Part shown: in pieces, positions 17,594 to 26,004 of the stretch
Numbering within the stretch: position 1 is the stretch's first letter
Layout of the letters: every line of letters begins with the position of its first letter
NCBI GenBank assembly: GCA_016795385.1
Contig: JAEUHI010000085.1
Span: 62,001-126,000, forward strand
DNA from: Verrucomicrobiales bacterium
GTDB taxonomy: Bacteria > Verrucomicrobiota > Verrucomicrobiia > Verrucomicrobiales > DEV007
Direction: 5' to 3'
DNA: 64,000 bases
The notes under the pieces: model-generated
Told to the model about the DNA's origin: nothing
The model's database searches: none
Seen by the model: only the letters and a program-made list of their open reading frames with translations
Translations under genes and position numbers: made by a program

Positions 17594-18967
17594 ATGAGAG
17601 CACGACTTTTCCTCCTCGTATCGCTTTTCTGTCAGGCTGTCTACGCGGCTGAGCCCGCCGGGATGATCCTGTACAAGTCCTCCCCAGACAGCCCCGACGA
17701 AACGGCCCGGGCGATCGAGTTCTCGAAGGCCGAGAGGTTCGCACAGGTCACGAACTACGTTCCGCTGGAGGGAGGTAGTTCCATCCGCCTTTTCAACAAT
17801 CAACTGGTCGCCCTCATCTTCTACCCGAAGATCGAAGGGCAGACGATCAGTTCCCCTGAGCAAATCGCTCTCCTGAGGGGGACTGCCGAACAGATGAAGA
17901 TGACGGCCACGAAGTTCCCTACCACCTTGGAGCGGCTGACTCCGCCCTATCGGGCCGTACAGGCGGCTCTGGCCGAGATCGACTCGGGGAAGGTGCTGAT
18001 CGCGGGCGAGTGGAAGGACAAGGCAATGATTGGCGCACCGACTTCCGGAGGGGAGACGCTGAAGGTCAAACTGCCGGACGGTACCGAGAGGGAATACACG
18101 GGAGTTCAGATCACGGGAAAGAACATCGATTCCCTCAAGATCATGCACTCAGGGGGAGCGGCGACGATTCCCTATGAGCAGCTTCCCGAGGAGCTGCAAA
18201 AACAGCATGGGTTTGACCCTCTCAAGATCGCAGAGTTGAGGAAGGATCGAGCGTCCGAAGGAGAAGCAATGCCAGCGAAAAGTGATTCCGGAACCACAAA
18301 TGCGGTCAGCGCGAATTCCAGTAATGGCATTTCGTTTCGTTACGGGGAAATTCCCTACGGCGTATCGCCCGAAGAGATCACATCAATTGCTGAAGCCAAC
18401 GGAGCAAAAACCGAACTCAGAGACGGAGGTGCCTACTCATTCCTTCCGTGTGAACTCACAGATGGAACGCAATTTTTCAAAGGGGGTATCTACCAATCAC
18501 CCGGCCTCCACTCTCTCAATACTCAGATCGTTAGTGAAATGCTAATTTATTCCGATGACCCATCGATCACCCGATCGATCGCATATTTCTATCGCGATAT
18601 TTCTTCTGGTAAGTTTCGCCTCTTTTCTCTATTTAAGAGCCTCCCAGACACCGACGGCGATCTCGAAACTGTGTTTTTGGCTACAATGAATGAGATTGAC
18701 AAGCTCCTAGAAGCAGAGGCTAATGTTTTCTCTTCAGTGTGGCGCGAGGGGAGGCGAAGCCACGTTCCGGCAAAGGTCGCACACTGGCAAATGCCGAAAG
18801 AGAAGGTTTTTCTTGCGGTTTACTCGCCGCTGGGATTAATACGAAAAATTGGTTACATTTCGAATGAGGAGTGGGAGCGATACTCGAATACCTGCGTTGC
18901 ATTAGATTCAGCAAATGAGAGCGAAACGAAGAAGAAGGCTCAGGAGGGGATAAGTAAGGATTTCTGA
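17594..18967 (+). CDS. Secreted protein of unknown function, island-borne
   Basis: This protein has 457 residues with a signal peptide (MRARLFLLVSLFCQAVYAAE). I do not recognise the whole protein. Residues ~150-210 (LKVKLPDGTEREYTGVQ to LPEELQKQHGFDP) resemble the small tudor/SH3-like domain repeatedly found in secreted verrucomicrobial proteins. A low-complexity Ser/Asn linker follows at ~220-245. The C-terminal half has no motif I can name. Base composition falls from GC-rich in the first half to clearly AT-richer after about 18280, so the gene may be a fusion or have diverged in two parts. It is divergent from the XRE gene. Confidence 0.65.
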   Translation: MRARLFLLVSLFCQAVYAAEPAGMILYKSSPDSPDETARAIEFSKAERFAQVTNYVPLEGGSSIRLFNNQLVALIFYPKIEGQTISSPEQIALLRGTAEQMKMTATKFPTTLERLTPPYRAVQAALAEIDSGKVLIAGEWKDKAMIGAPTSGGETLKVKLPDGTEREYTGVQITGKNIDSLKIMHSGGAATIPYEQLPEELQKQHGFDPLKIAELRKDRASEGEAMPAKSDSGTTNAVSANSSNGISFRYGEIPYGVSPEEITSIAEANGAKTELRDGGAYSFLPCELTDGTQFFKGGIYQSPGLHSLNTQIVSEMLIYSDDPSITRSIAYFYRDISSGKFRLFSLFKSLPDTDGDLETVFLATMNEIDKLLEAEANVFSSVWREGRRSHVPAKVAHWQMPKEKVFLAVYSPLGLIRKIGYISNEEWERYSNTCVALDSANESETKKKAQEGISKDF

Positions 18968-19292
18968 ATCTTCAGTTTCTATTAATATAATAAATAGATC
19001 GAGCGATCTCTCCAAAACAGACTTCTCCAGATAGCTCTGGATTTGTTAGGCCTTAGAAATCTAGATTTTCTATTGCTCGGGACCGTCGCCAAGGAAGCCC
19101 CCCCAACAGAAAGGCCCTTGAGCCACGACAATAGTGGACGATGATCTTCCCATCTCGCGTTTCGTGGCATAGGCGGTGGGCACTTGCCAGCCTCAATAGC
19201 TTCTAGTCTGGCGAATGACTCACAATCCGCGGAACCCCTTATGACGCACGCGGCGCTGGAAGAGCCCTGACCGCAGTGCGATTCATTTGGAG
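18968..19292. other. Intergenic stretch, no supported gene
   Basis: This is an AT-richer 325-base interval in the island. It contains a short hairpin (AGATCG/CGATCT around 18993-19006) just after the upstream stop, which might end that transcript although no T-run follows. A 62-codon frame on the minus strand (18982-19170) has no recognisable features. Otherwise I see nothing in it. Confidence 0.4.
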
Positions 19293-19835
19293 ATGGAATC
19301 TCCGATTGATCAGCGATTGCGGCAGGCCGTAAATGCTTCAGCCCTCAGTCCCGAAGCCGAGGAGTTGGCAGGCGCGATCGTGAATGCACCGTTCGCGAGG
19401 TCAGAACTCCCCTTCTCCAGCGCTGCCCTTGGCGAGGTCACGGTTAGGATGTCGGAGGTCGCCCCCTACTCGGCCACTCAGGCGACTTTGAAGAAGGGAG
19501 AGCTTTACACCGTGGTCGGAGAATCGATGACGTGCTCGATCGGTTTGCGTTCCAAAAGGCTCATTGTGCTCCATGACCTAAACGGAGAAGGCTTTGCACG
19601 GTTGCTCTGCTTCAGTCCAGAGGACTTCGACGCCTTGAACTTTGCCGAGAATCAGGTCGTCTGCGTAGCGCTCTACGTTGTTACCCTTGATGTCACGCCC
19701 GTCTTTCTGCCGGTGCTCGTCATTGGCCCCAGCGCGAAGGGAGACCATCTGAACCTCATCAGACCGCACTACGACGACAGTCTTCTGGAGTTGGTTAAGC
19801 CTACCTATTGGGTCGAGCTTGCAGCGGGAGGCTGA
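19293..19835 (+). CDS. Hypothetical protein
   Basis: ATG 19293 gives 180 residues; an in-frame TTG at 19287 would add two. It is not recognised. There is no signal peptide or transmembrane helix. The N-terminal third is helical and Ala-rich, the rest alternates hydrophobic strands (RLIVLHDL, ENQVVCVALYVVTLDVTPVFLPVLVIGP), suggesting a compact alpha/beta protein. It converges with the hypothetical gene at 19858-20511, their stops being 22 bases apart. Codon use is consistent with real coding. Confidence 0.55.
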   Translation: MESPIDQRLRQAVNASALSPEAEELAGAIVNAPFARSELPFSSAALGEVTVRMSEVAPYSATQATLKKGELYTVVGESMTCSIGLRSKRLIVLHDLNGEGFARLLCFSPEDFDALNFAENQVVCVALYVVTLDVTPVFLPVLVIGPSAKGDHLNLIRPHYDDSLLELVKPTYWVELAAGG

Positions 19836-19857
19836 GGTGGACCGCTTGGAGCCCCCT

Positions 19858-20511
19858 TCACCTGCCCCCATCTTCCCGGGCAATCACCCGCCGCAGCCGA
19901 TGGAGGCCTCCGCGAAAGCTGGACGAGACAACACGGACCGGAGGCGGCCCTTCCATCCTCCCGAGGCAATCCCCTTCCGTGGAGAACTCGAAGGTTTCGT
20001 CCAGAGAGCGCCGGAAGCGGTATCCAGCCACCTCGCGAACTCTCCTTTTTGGATCGGCGAAATGGGCACGGGCAATTCCCCCCACTTCCTGAAGCTGCTC
20101 GAAGTCGGGGAGAGCGATGACGGCGGGAGGAACCGGCACGAGAAGGAAGTAGTCCGGTCCGAGGACCGTGATCAGCGAGGGGCAATAGCCCTTCGGGAGG
20201 ATCACCCAGAGGTGAGGGCCGGTCCGATCAAACCATTCCCGGTTTGCTTGCTCGATTCTTTCAGCGTGCTCGCGGGAATCGGATTCCCGATCAAACTCCA
20301 AGGCGACCTCGATTTGATTCAGGGGGATTCCCAGCACCTCGGCAACCTCCCGGAGAAAGGTGGTTTCCGAGGGGTTACCGGAGAGAAGCTCGTCGAGTCT
20401 CCGAAACGCCTTGGAGCGGTTCGTCCTCCCCAGCAGGTCGATAACCTCCCCACGACTCTTCCCGGAGGCTGCCAGCCCCTTCCCTAACAGCGCCTTGAGA
20501 GCATCACCCAT
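19858..20511 (-). CDS. Hypothetical protein with N-terminal HTH-like region
   Basis: ATG 20511 gives 217 residues (MGDALKALLGKGLAASGKSRGEV). Residues ~18-75 read like a helix-turn-helix of the Cro/XRE type: KSRGEVIDLLGRTNRSKAFRRLDELLSGN then TFLREVAEVLGIPLNQIE. The rest has a mixed alpha/beta character without a known motif. A longer frame to 20553 adds an unlikely Gly/Arg leader. It may be a regulator or a phage-like DNA-binding protein; the assignment is weak. Confidence 0.55.
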   Translation of the reverse strand: MGDALKALLGKGLAASGKSRGEVIDLLGRTNRSKAFRRLDELLSGNPSETTFLREVAEVLGIPLNQIEVALEFDRESDSREHAERIEQANREWFDRTGPHLWVILPKGYCPSLITVLGPDYFLLVPVPPAVIALPDFEQLQEVGGIARAHFADPKRRVREVAGYRFRRSLDETFEFSTEGDCLGRMEGPPPVRVVSSSFRGGLHRLRRVIAREDGGR

Positions 20512-20580
20512 TCGAAGGGCAACGATACGCCGACCGCAACCGGGCGGCAGCAAGCAGGCCTGTCATAACGCTGAACCCCC

Positions 20581-20817
20581 TTACTTGCGCATCAATCCCG
20601 GCATCTCGGCGACGCGGAAGCGAACCTTGCCGTCCTTGCTCATGGACCAGACGTTGCTCACCTCGCGAAGCGAGGGCAATACGAGAGAGTCCGAGTCTTC
20701 AGCGATCTTCCGGCGAACCTCGCAGCGGAGGCGGCGGTTTGCCCGCCGTTTCTCCTGTTTCTCGCTGTCGGAGGTGGTCGCGCCAGTGAACGGATTTCGT
20801 CTGAGGGAACGGCTCAT
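20581..20817 (-). CDS. Small basic hypothetical protein
   Basis: This 78-residue, strongly basic protein starts at ATG 20817 (MSRSLRRNPFTGATT). A TTG at 20877 would overlap the RadC stop as TTGA and add 20 residues, but the MSRS start looks more natural. Residues SEKQEKRRANRRLRCEVRRK form a charged helix that may bind nucleic acid. It follows the RadC gene by 56 bases on the same strand, so it belongs to the DUF2637-RadC transcript. Function unknown. Confidence 0.5.
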   Translation of the reverse strand: MSRSLRRNPFTGATTSDSEKQEKRRANRRLRCEVRRKIAEDSDSLVLPSLREVSNVWSMSKDGKVRFRVAEMPGLMRK

Positions 20818-20873
20818 GCTTGCTCTGAAATTTGGACGGATGTGGCCACGGGTCAATTCTCGGATAGCTTCTC

Positions 20874-21326
20874 TCAAAGGAGCCCAAATTCCCGGAAGCT
20901 GAAAAACTTGGAGTGGGACCCAACGATCACGTGATCGGTGAGCCGGACGTGGAGGAGTTCACCGCCGCTTTTGACCGCGTTCGTGAGCGTGATGTCCGCC
21001 CGGCTCGGCTCGGGATCGCCGGAAGGATGGTTGTGCATGAGAATCACGGAGCTGGCCGAGGCGCAGAGGGCTGCGGCGAAGATGTCCCGGGGATGGGCGA
21101 GGCACTCGTTGGCGGTTCCGACCCCCACGAGGTGATGGCCTGTCGCGCGGTTTTTCGCGTCGAGATGAATCGTGATCACGTGTTCCCGGTTCGATTGGTA
21201 CCACGAGCGTTTCTCAACCACCCTCCGCCAGTAATCGACGGCTTCCTCGGGACTCACGATGGCCGTGACTTCGCCGACTTCCTGAACGCGGGCGATTTTG
21301 AACTCGTAGGCGGTCTGTTTCTTCAT
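20874..21326 (-). CDS. RadC-family JAB/MPN-domain protein
   Basis: This protein has 150 residues carrying the RadC JAMM core without the N-terminal HhH of chromosomal RadC. The metal motif is HNHPSGDPEPSRAD (His, His, Ser, Asp), preceded by the expected AKNRATGHHLVGVG segment. Short RadC proteins of this kind are frequent cargo of plasmids, islands and phages; their biochemical role is unsettled. The start ATG overlaps the DUF2637 gene's stop by four bases (ATGA, 21323-21326), so the two are translationally coupled. Confidence 0.88.
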   Translation of the reverse strand: MKKQTAYEFKIARVQEVGEVTAIVSPEEAVDYWRRVVEKRSWYQSNREHVITIHLDAKNRATGHHLVGVGTANECLAHPRDIFAAALCASASSVILMHNHPSGDPEPSRADITLTNAVKSGGELLHVRLTDHVIVGSHSKFFSFREFGLL

Positions 21327-22063
21327 GCGGCTATTCCCAAGGCTTCGAGATCACGGCGAATGGTTTTGGGCGAAACTTCAAGCTGGGTTGAGATTTCACT
21401 GACTGACAGGTTGCGTTCCACGAGTTCGGCCACTTGGGCACGGCGGGCTCGAATCTTCTCCTGCTTCGAACGATTCGCTTCGTCGAGGAGTTCCTGAATG
21501 GTGGCGCTCTTCGTGGCGGCACGCTCGGACTTGATCGCCTTGCGTTCCTCTTTAAGCGCCTCGATCTGCTTGCTGAGTTGAGCACGGGTCCCTTCCGCTC
21601 GTTTCGCCTCCTCGGCCAAGGACTCAAGACTGAGGATCACCGCGCGTCGTTCGACTTGGCCCCGGAGCTGGCGCATGAGCAGCTCGAAGCTGAGGAAGAG
21701 GAACACCGGCGGCACGGCGGCCATGGTGTGGGCGAGGAGCCCGGAGGGGGCGTGGGCGACGTTGAAGACGACCGAGGTCGAGGTGGCGATCACCACGAGG
21801 GCCATCGGGTAGGCGACGGGCTCACAGTGGAGACTGGCACGCAGGGCCGAAAGGCTGAAGGCGACGATGGCCCCGTCGAGGACGAGCGGCCAGACCCATG
21901 TGAGACCCGGAGAAACGCCGTTCTTGTCCGCGAGCTGCTTCAGCGCGTCGAAGGACAGGGCAAAGGCTCCGGCGGCGAGGAGCGCCACGAGGACGCCGGT
22001 GGAGGCGGAGAGGAAACGGACAGACGCGCGCGATTCCGGGGCGGAAGAATTTGGAGCTGACAT
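21323..22063 (-). CDS. DUF2637-like membrane protein with C-terminal HTH
   Basis: ATG 22063 gives 246 residues. Four hydrophobic helices fill residues ~15-140 (VLVALLAAGAFALSF, WVWPLVLDGAIVAFSLSALRAS, PMALVVIATSTSVVFNVAH, AVPPVFLFLSFELLM), matching DUF2637, the SpdB-like family known mainly from actinobacterial plasmids. A charged coiled coil follows (~150-205), and the last ~40 residues (RRAQVAELVERNLSVSEISTQLEVSPKTIRRDLEALG) are a helix-turn-helix. A membrane-tethered DNA-binding protein is therefore likely. It is the first gene of a coupled three-gene unit with RadC and the basic protein. Confidence 0.78.
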   Translation of the reverse strand: MSAPNSSAPESRASVRFLSASTGVLVALLAAGAFALSFDALKQLADKNGVSPGLTWVWPLVLDGAIVAFSLSALRASLHCEPVAYPMALVVIATSTSVVFNVAHAPSGLLAHTMAAVPPVFLFLSFELLMRQLRGQVERRAVILSLESLAEEAKRAEGTRAQLSKQIEALKEERKAIKSERAATKSATIQELLDEANRSKQEKIRARRAQVAELVERNLSVSEISTQLEVSPKTIRRDLEALGIAA

Positions 22064-22192
22064 TTTTTGGAAAAGTCCCACATCCGGCCTTTTGGGCCAT
22101 GCCACCGTGGGTTGTCACCTCGGTTGGCGGGTCGCTTTTGACGACCACTCTTGATGCTCAAGAACAAGGAATTATCGCACAAATTTGCGGGA

Positions 22193-22220
22193 TTTCAACT
22201 GAAATAGGTGTGTATCTATC
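22193..22220 (+). promoter_or_regulatory. Promoter-like element sharing a 17-mer with 38241-38268
   Basis: TTTCAA (22193-22198), a 16-base spacer and TCTATC (22215-22220) precede the RHH gene. The overlapping 17-mer at 22203-22219 differs from 38251-38267 at only two positions. The pair may be island promoters under a common regulator. Confidence 0.4.
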
Positions 22221-22242
22221 GGGATGATGCTAGAGTCTCTCC

Positions 22243-22428
22243 ATGTCCGAAAGTCAGCAAGGCCCCGGTCCCCGATGGATCGGAAAACAACCCCGGCAAC
22301 GCTACAACATCACCCTCGATCCGGAGATCAAGCGCAAGGCGGAGGAGGCGGCGGCGCGAGAGGGGCTCTCTCTCTCGATGTGGCTGGAGCAGGCGGCCCT
22401 TGCCAGATTGGCCCGAAAACCCAAGTGA
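22243..22428 (+). CDS. Small ribbon-helix-helix protein
   Basis: This 61-residue protein has a disordered basic N-terminus followed by a CopG/Arc-like ribbon-helix-helix: RYNITLDPEIKRKAEEAAAREGLSLSMWLEQAALARLA. The beta strand RYNITLD and the two helices are canonical. Such proteins act as dimeric repressors, often autoregulatory or as antitoxins, but no toxin gene is evident next to it. It lies 44 bases ahead of the XRE gene on the same strand. Two other frames run through the same bases; this one has the recognisable fold. Confidence 0.7.
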   Translation: MSESQQGPGPRWIGKQPRQRYNITLDPEIKRKAEEAAAREGLSLSMWLEQAALARLARKPK

Positions 22429-22471
22429 CGCATCGGGGGGATGCGTCGTTCTGATTTGCCATCACTCTCCG

Positions 22472-23032
22472 ATGAACTCTGACACGTCCCGTCAACTGAA
22501 GGCCTTCCGCACGCGGAACGGCATCACCCAGACCGATCTCGCCCGCAGCCTCGGGTGTTCCCTCCCCACCATTCAGCGATGGGAGTCTGGACGAACGAGG
22601 TGCCCGGCCTACCTGAAACCTGCGTTGGTGGCTCTGGAGATGGAGTGGGCCTTTGAGCGCCTCGTCGAGGCGGTCGCGGGCTGTCGCCGGGAGGATGGCC
22701 GGTTCCTGACTCGTATCCAAGTCAACGAGCCGTTGGCGCGAGCGCTGCTTTCTTGGTCGAGAGAGGACTGGACGAGGCGCTTCAAGGGAATCCTCGACGG
22801 ACCAGAGGTGAAAACGCTGGCGGACGCCTGCTTGTCGGCGGGATTTGCCGGACTCATGTCCCACCCCTTCGCTCCCGGGACGACCCTTGAAATCGTCGGT
22901 AGCACCTCAGCCTCTGAGCCCGTGCTCGAAATTCGGAAGTCTTTGCCTCCTCTCGTTCGAAAACAAAGCCTGCTGGGCCGGATTCTCCGGAGGGACAGTT
23001 CCGCGAAGGAGGCTGGTTTGGGCCGAGGCTGA
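22472..23032 (+). CDS. XRE-family HTH protein with long C-terminal region
   Basis: ATG 22472 gives 186 residues. The N-terminus (LKAFRTRNGITQTDLARSLGCSLPTIQRWESGRTRCPAYLKPAL) is a Cro/C1-type helix-turn-helix. The rest is unrecognised, with alpha-helical blocks and a basic tail. The larger frame beginning at 22208 overlaps the RHH gene and has no sensible N-terminus, so the shorter start is chosen. It probably regulates island genes. It ends four bases from the convergent YqaE-like gene. Confidence 0.72.
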   Translation: MNSDTSRQLKAFRTRNGITQTDLARSLGCSLPTIQRWESGRTRCPAYLKPALVALEMEWAFERLVEAVAGCRREDGRFLTRIQVNEPLARALLSWSREDWTRRFKGILDGPEVKTLADACLSAGFAGLMSHPFAPGTTLEIVGSTSASEPVLEIRKSLPPLVRKQSLLGRILRRDSSAKEAGLGRG

Positions 23033-23035
23033 GCC

Positions 23036-24067
23036 TCACTCGGGAAGCGCCACGGCCTTTCCGATGAGTCCCTCCGAATCCATCAACAAAAGGTTCTTCT
23101 CCTCATCCAGAATCCAGTAATCCCCGGGGCCATTTGGTTCCACGCGGCGCACGATGACCCTTTCACCCTCTCGTTGAGCGGTGACGGGTTCGACGATTTT
23201 GCCTCCGTCTTGGAACTCGATGGTCATGGTGAACCCGGTTCCGACCCTCGAAATGGTGAAGACCTGTCCGATGGCATCCGAGTATTCCCACCGACCTACC
23301 CGGTCTGCTTTCGGAGCGTCTGACTGTTCCGGTGCGGGCACCTCGTCAGCCCCGAACCCCAGAACCCTCACATCGATGTTCGGATCGTAATGGGTCGTGG
23401 CCCACGCTCCGCTACCCGGCGTTTGGTGGGGAAGGTAGTAAGTGATGAAGACCCGCTCGTACTTTTTCGAGTCCATGCCTTTGATCTTCTCTGCCACGAG
23501 TCGAAGCTCATCCTCGGAGATTTTCTGCTCCAGCCGGACATCGACCGAGCGCTTGATGGTCGCCATGGAGGTATCCTCGATGATCGAATACTTTGGAAGG
23601 GTTGGCGTGGGCTTCACTGCTTCCGCGACCTTCTTCTCTTTCTTGCCGGGGGTGCTCGCGTCGGAGGATGAGGGGTTGGCGGTGGAGGAGGTGGATTTCC
23701 TACCTTCGGAGGGTTGCTCAGTACTCTCAGCGAGATCGCGGGGGATGAACATTGAGCCGACGACGCCGAGAATGACGACCGCAGCAGCTCCGGCCAATAT
23801 CTTTACGAGGACCGAAGTCTGTGGCGGCGAGGAAGACGGGAGGGACGGAGGGGCGTTTCGAGGGGCATTCACGCCACTGCTCTGAATCGCGTTGATCAGC
23901 TTCTGGTTCCGCTCATCCGCCTTCGTGGCCGAAACGACGAGGCACGCGTGGATGGCCCCGGGGAACCAAAAGAAGAGCGTAAGGATCAGGTTGATCAGGA
24001 ACTGGAAGGGCTTTCCGCAGATAAGCACTGCCACGGGCGGAAGGAGAATGGCGAGAAGGTACCTCAT
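23036..24067 (-). CDS. YqaE/Pmp3-like membrane domain fused to an unknown extracytoplasmic domain
   Basis: This protein has 343 residues. Residues ~1-47 (LLAILLPPVAVLICGKPFQFLINLILTLFFWFPGAIHACLVV) match the two-helix YqaE/Pmp3 (UPF0057) family, normally a stand-alone ~55-residue protein. A further transmembrane helix follows (~87-107), then a Ser/Thr/Pro-rich linker and a C-terminal domain of ~190 residues with no motif I can name, including YERVFITYYLPHQTPGSGAWATTHYDP, which recalls small secreted domains. The fusion suggests a membrane-anchored sensor or stress protein. It is convergent with the XRE gene. Confidence 0.65.
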   Translation of the reverse strand: MRYLLAILLPPVAVLICGKPFQFLINLILTLFFWFPGAIHACLVVSATKADERNQKLINAIQSSGVNAPRNAPPSLPSSSPPQTSVLVKILAGAAAVVILGVVGSMFIPRDLAESTEQPSEGRKSTSSTANPSSSDASTPGKKEKKVAEAVKPTPTLPKYSIIEDTSMATIKRSVDVRLEQKISEDELRLVAEKIKGMDSKKYERVFITYYLPHQTPGSGAWATTHYDPNIDVRVLGFGADEVPAPEQSDAPKADRVGRWEYSDAIGQVFTISRVGTGFTMTIEFQDGGKIVEPVTAQREGERVIVRRVEPNGPGDYWILDEEKNLLLMDSEGLIGKAVALPE

Positions 24068-24436
24068 GGAGTCGGCGACTTTGTGGGATGAGACAAGAAG
24101 CCGGTCCGCTGACGGAGGTCAAGGTGTTTCCAACATCGTCGCTCGCCCGCACCCAGTGGCACCGCCCGTTTCACCAAAGGCCCGGTTTTTGTCCATTTCC
24201 GCTCCACAGGGGCAACGAGTGCGGCGGATTTGGGCTTTACGCAGCTTGTGGACATCATCGACCGGCCTCCCCCATTGTAGGGCAGGACAAATGCGGAGAT
24301 GCCCGAATCGCACGGTGAATTATCCCCGGAGACAGGAGACACCCTTGTGCGCATTTCGCTCCGACATGATACCACTTTTTTCGGTCAGATCGCCAGCCCG
24401 CCCGCCGCGCACTACCAGAGTCACCCCTGTCCGGCA
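24068..24436. other. Intergenic stretch without a supported gene
   Basis: These 369 bases lie between the starts and stops of two minus-strand genes. Short open frames occur on both strands (for example 24119-24313 minus and 24299-24505 plus), but none has a recognisable domain, start signal or coherent codon use. It may hold the promoter for the YqaE-like gene and degraded sequence. I see nothing else in it. Confidence 0.35.
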
Positions 24437-25252
24437 TCACGCCTTCTCAAGACTCTCGGAGTCGGTCTGGAGGTCATCCCTCAAGGAGTCCAGAACGTCA
24501 TTTAGGACAAACTGTTGAGAGAGCCCCTCTAGGTCTGGGAAAAGAGTGCTTCGGGAAACTCCTATCCGCTCCAAGGCATTCAGGTGATAAACCTTCGACT
24601 TCTTCGGAATGAGGAACTTGATCAAGGATGAATCAGGAAGGTTAGCAGCTTTTCGAAACTCCTCCATTTCCGCGGGTTGCCTCTTCCCCCGTAGGGGTGT
24701 GGCCGGGTCTTTGAAATACATGAGCTGGGCGCTCTGTTGAAGAAACCTTCGTTCAAAGGGTCGCACCCGAAGAATTCCTGATTCCGGGATGTCGTAGAAG
24801 CTACAGATTTCCGGATCGATGAACAAATCGGGCAAAAAGGCAAAGATGCACCCGTCAGAGTCGAAATCGGATTCGCACGCAAAGTAAAGCGCGACCAAGA
24901 TATTGGAAGAAAAGTCAAGGAGACGGGTCGGGAGGCCGTAATGCTGGGCTAGGGCCAAACATTCGAAATCGTTTTGAGGTAAGACCTGACGATATGCAGA
25001 TGCGAGGTCTCGCCAGTGATTGAACCGCCCCAAGTCCGGAGGTGGATTCTTTCGAGAACTGGGTTGCGAAGGGTCCGGTGGTGAACTCGATACAAAGTGC
25101 GGCTTTCTCCCCGCCGAAGGCAAGAGGTCCCAGTCACAGTTGGCGTGCCCCCGAAAAACCCAAAGCAAGTCCGATGGAATCAAGCGGGCGATTGAAATCA
25201 CCTGCTCAAGCAAGATTAAGGGCTTTTCCGCCACCACATATTGTTCGCTCAT
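24437..25252 (-). CDS. FRG-domain protein
   Basis: ATG 25252 gives 271 residues; a TTG at 25258 is an alternative. The FRG domain is named for its FRG motif, here VFRGHANCDWDLLPSAGRK at residues ~32-50, followed by the conserved LALAQHYGLPTRLLDFSSNILVALYFACE. FRG proteins are of unknown biochemistry but are frequent near restriction and other defence genes. Here it is the last gene of the hsdR-YgjP-FRG run on the minus strand, 65 bases after YgjP. There is no signal peptide or transmembrane helix. It could be a toxin-like effector; this is inference from context. Confidence 0.87.
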   Translation of the reverse strand: MSEQYVVAEKPLILLEQVISIARLIPSDLLWVFRGHANCDWDLLPSAGRKPHFVSSSPPDPSQPSSRKNPPPDLGRFNHWRDLASAYRQVLPQNDFECLALAQHYGLPTRLLDFSSNILVALYFACESDFDSDGCIFAFLPDLFIDPEICSFYDIPESGILRVRPFERRFLQQSAQLMYFKDPATPLRGKRQPAEMEEFRKAANLPDSSLIKFLIPKKSKVYHLNALERIGVSRSTLFPDLEGLSQQFVLNDVLDSLRDDLQTDSESLEKA

Positions 25253-25317
25253 GTTCAAGGAAGATGACCTAATTCGACCGATATCTGGGAAATCAGGGAA
25301 TCAATTTCGTCCCCCCC

Positions 25318-26004
25318 TCAAATCGCCAGCCCCGCCCCCTTCTGCCGGAGCCATTCCTTCCGGTCGTGGTAGTCGGGCAGAATCCGGTCGAGGGTGCCCC
25401 AGAAGGCTTCGGTGTGGTTCGCATGGACCAGATGGACCACCTCGTGGGCCACGATGTAATCGAGGACGGTCCGGGGAGCCATGAGCGCCCGCCAGTGGAA
25501 GGTCAGGTTCCCATTCGGGGAACACGAGGCCCAGCGGTTCTTCAGCTCCATCACGCGGACGGAGGGAGCCTCCAGCCCGAGTTTGGCGGTGTAGGCCGCC
25601 ACCCTGCCGGGGATGCGCTCCATGCCCTTCTCCCGGTAGAAATCCCGGAAGGCGGCCTTCGGATTCACCACGTCGGACCGCAGGCAGAAATACCCTCCCG
25701 ACAGCGTCAGCGGAGCGCTCTGCCGCTCGACGAAGCGGAGACGGTAGAACTTGCCCAGATAGGGGAAGCCCTCTCCGTTGACGAATTCCCGTTGGACCCG
25801 GCTCGCGTTCAAGTCGCGCCATTCGGCGAGTCCCTTGTAAATCCACGACCGCTTCAGCTCGATCAGTTCGTCGATCTGCGAGTCGGTGAGGTAATCGGGC
25901 ACGATCACCGTGACCTTCCCGTCCCGCTCGATGTAGAGGCTGGCCGTCTTGTGCCGTCCGCTCCGCCGGAGGTCGTAGTCGATGTCTCGATGGGTGCGTC
26001 TCAT
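25318..26004 (-). CDS. YgjP/SprT-like zinc metallopeptidase (DUF45 type)
   Basis: This 228-residue protein has the HEVVH zinc motif at residues 187-191 and a downstream His near 197 in ANHTEAFW. The block ELKNRWASCSPNGNLTFHWRALMAP is the YgjP-family signature. Such metallopeptidases are common companions of type I restriction genes, though their substrate is unknown. The start ATG overlaps the hsdR stop by four bases (26001-26004), implying translational coupling with the nuclease-translocase. No signal peptide, so it acts in the cytosol. Confidence 0.87.
   Translation of the reverse strand: MRRTHRDIDYDLRRSGRHKTASLYIERDGKVTVIVPDYLTDSQIDELIELKRSWIYKGLAEWRDLNASRVQREFVNGEGFPYLGKFYRLRFVERQSAPLTLSGGYFCLRSDVVNPKAAFRDFYREKGMERIPGRVAAYTAKLGLEAPSVRVMELKNRWASCSPNGNLTFHWRALMAPRTVLDYIVAHEVVHLVHANHTEAFWGTLDRILPDYHDRKEWLRQKGAGLAI

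Noticed and set aside
18982..19170. 62-codon minus-strand frame in the gap
   Set aside because: No domain, no signal and no context supporting translation.
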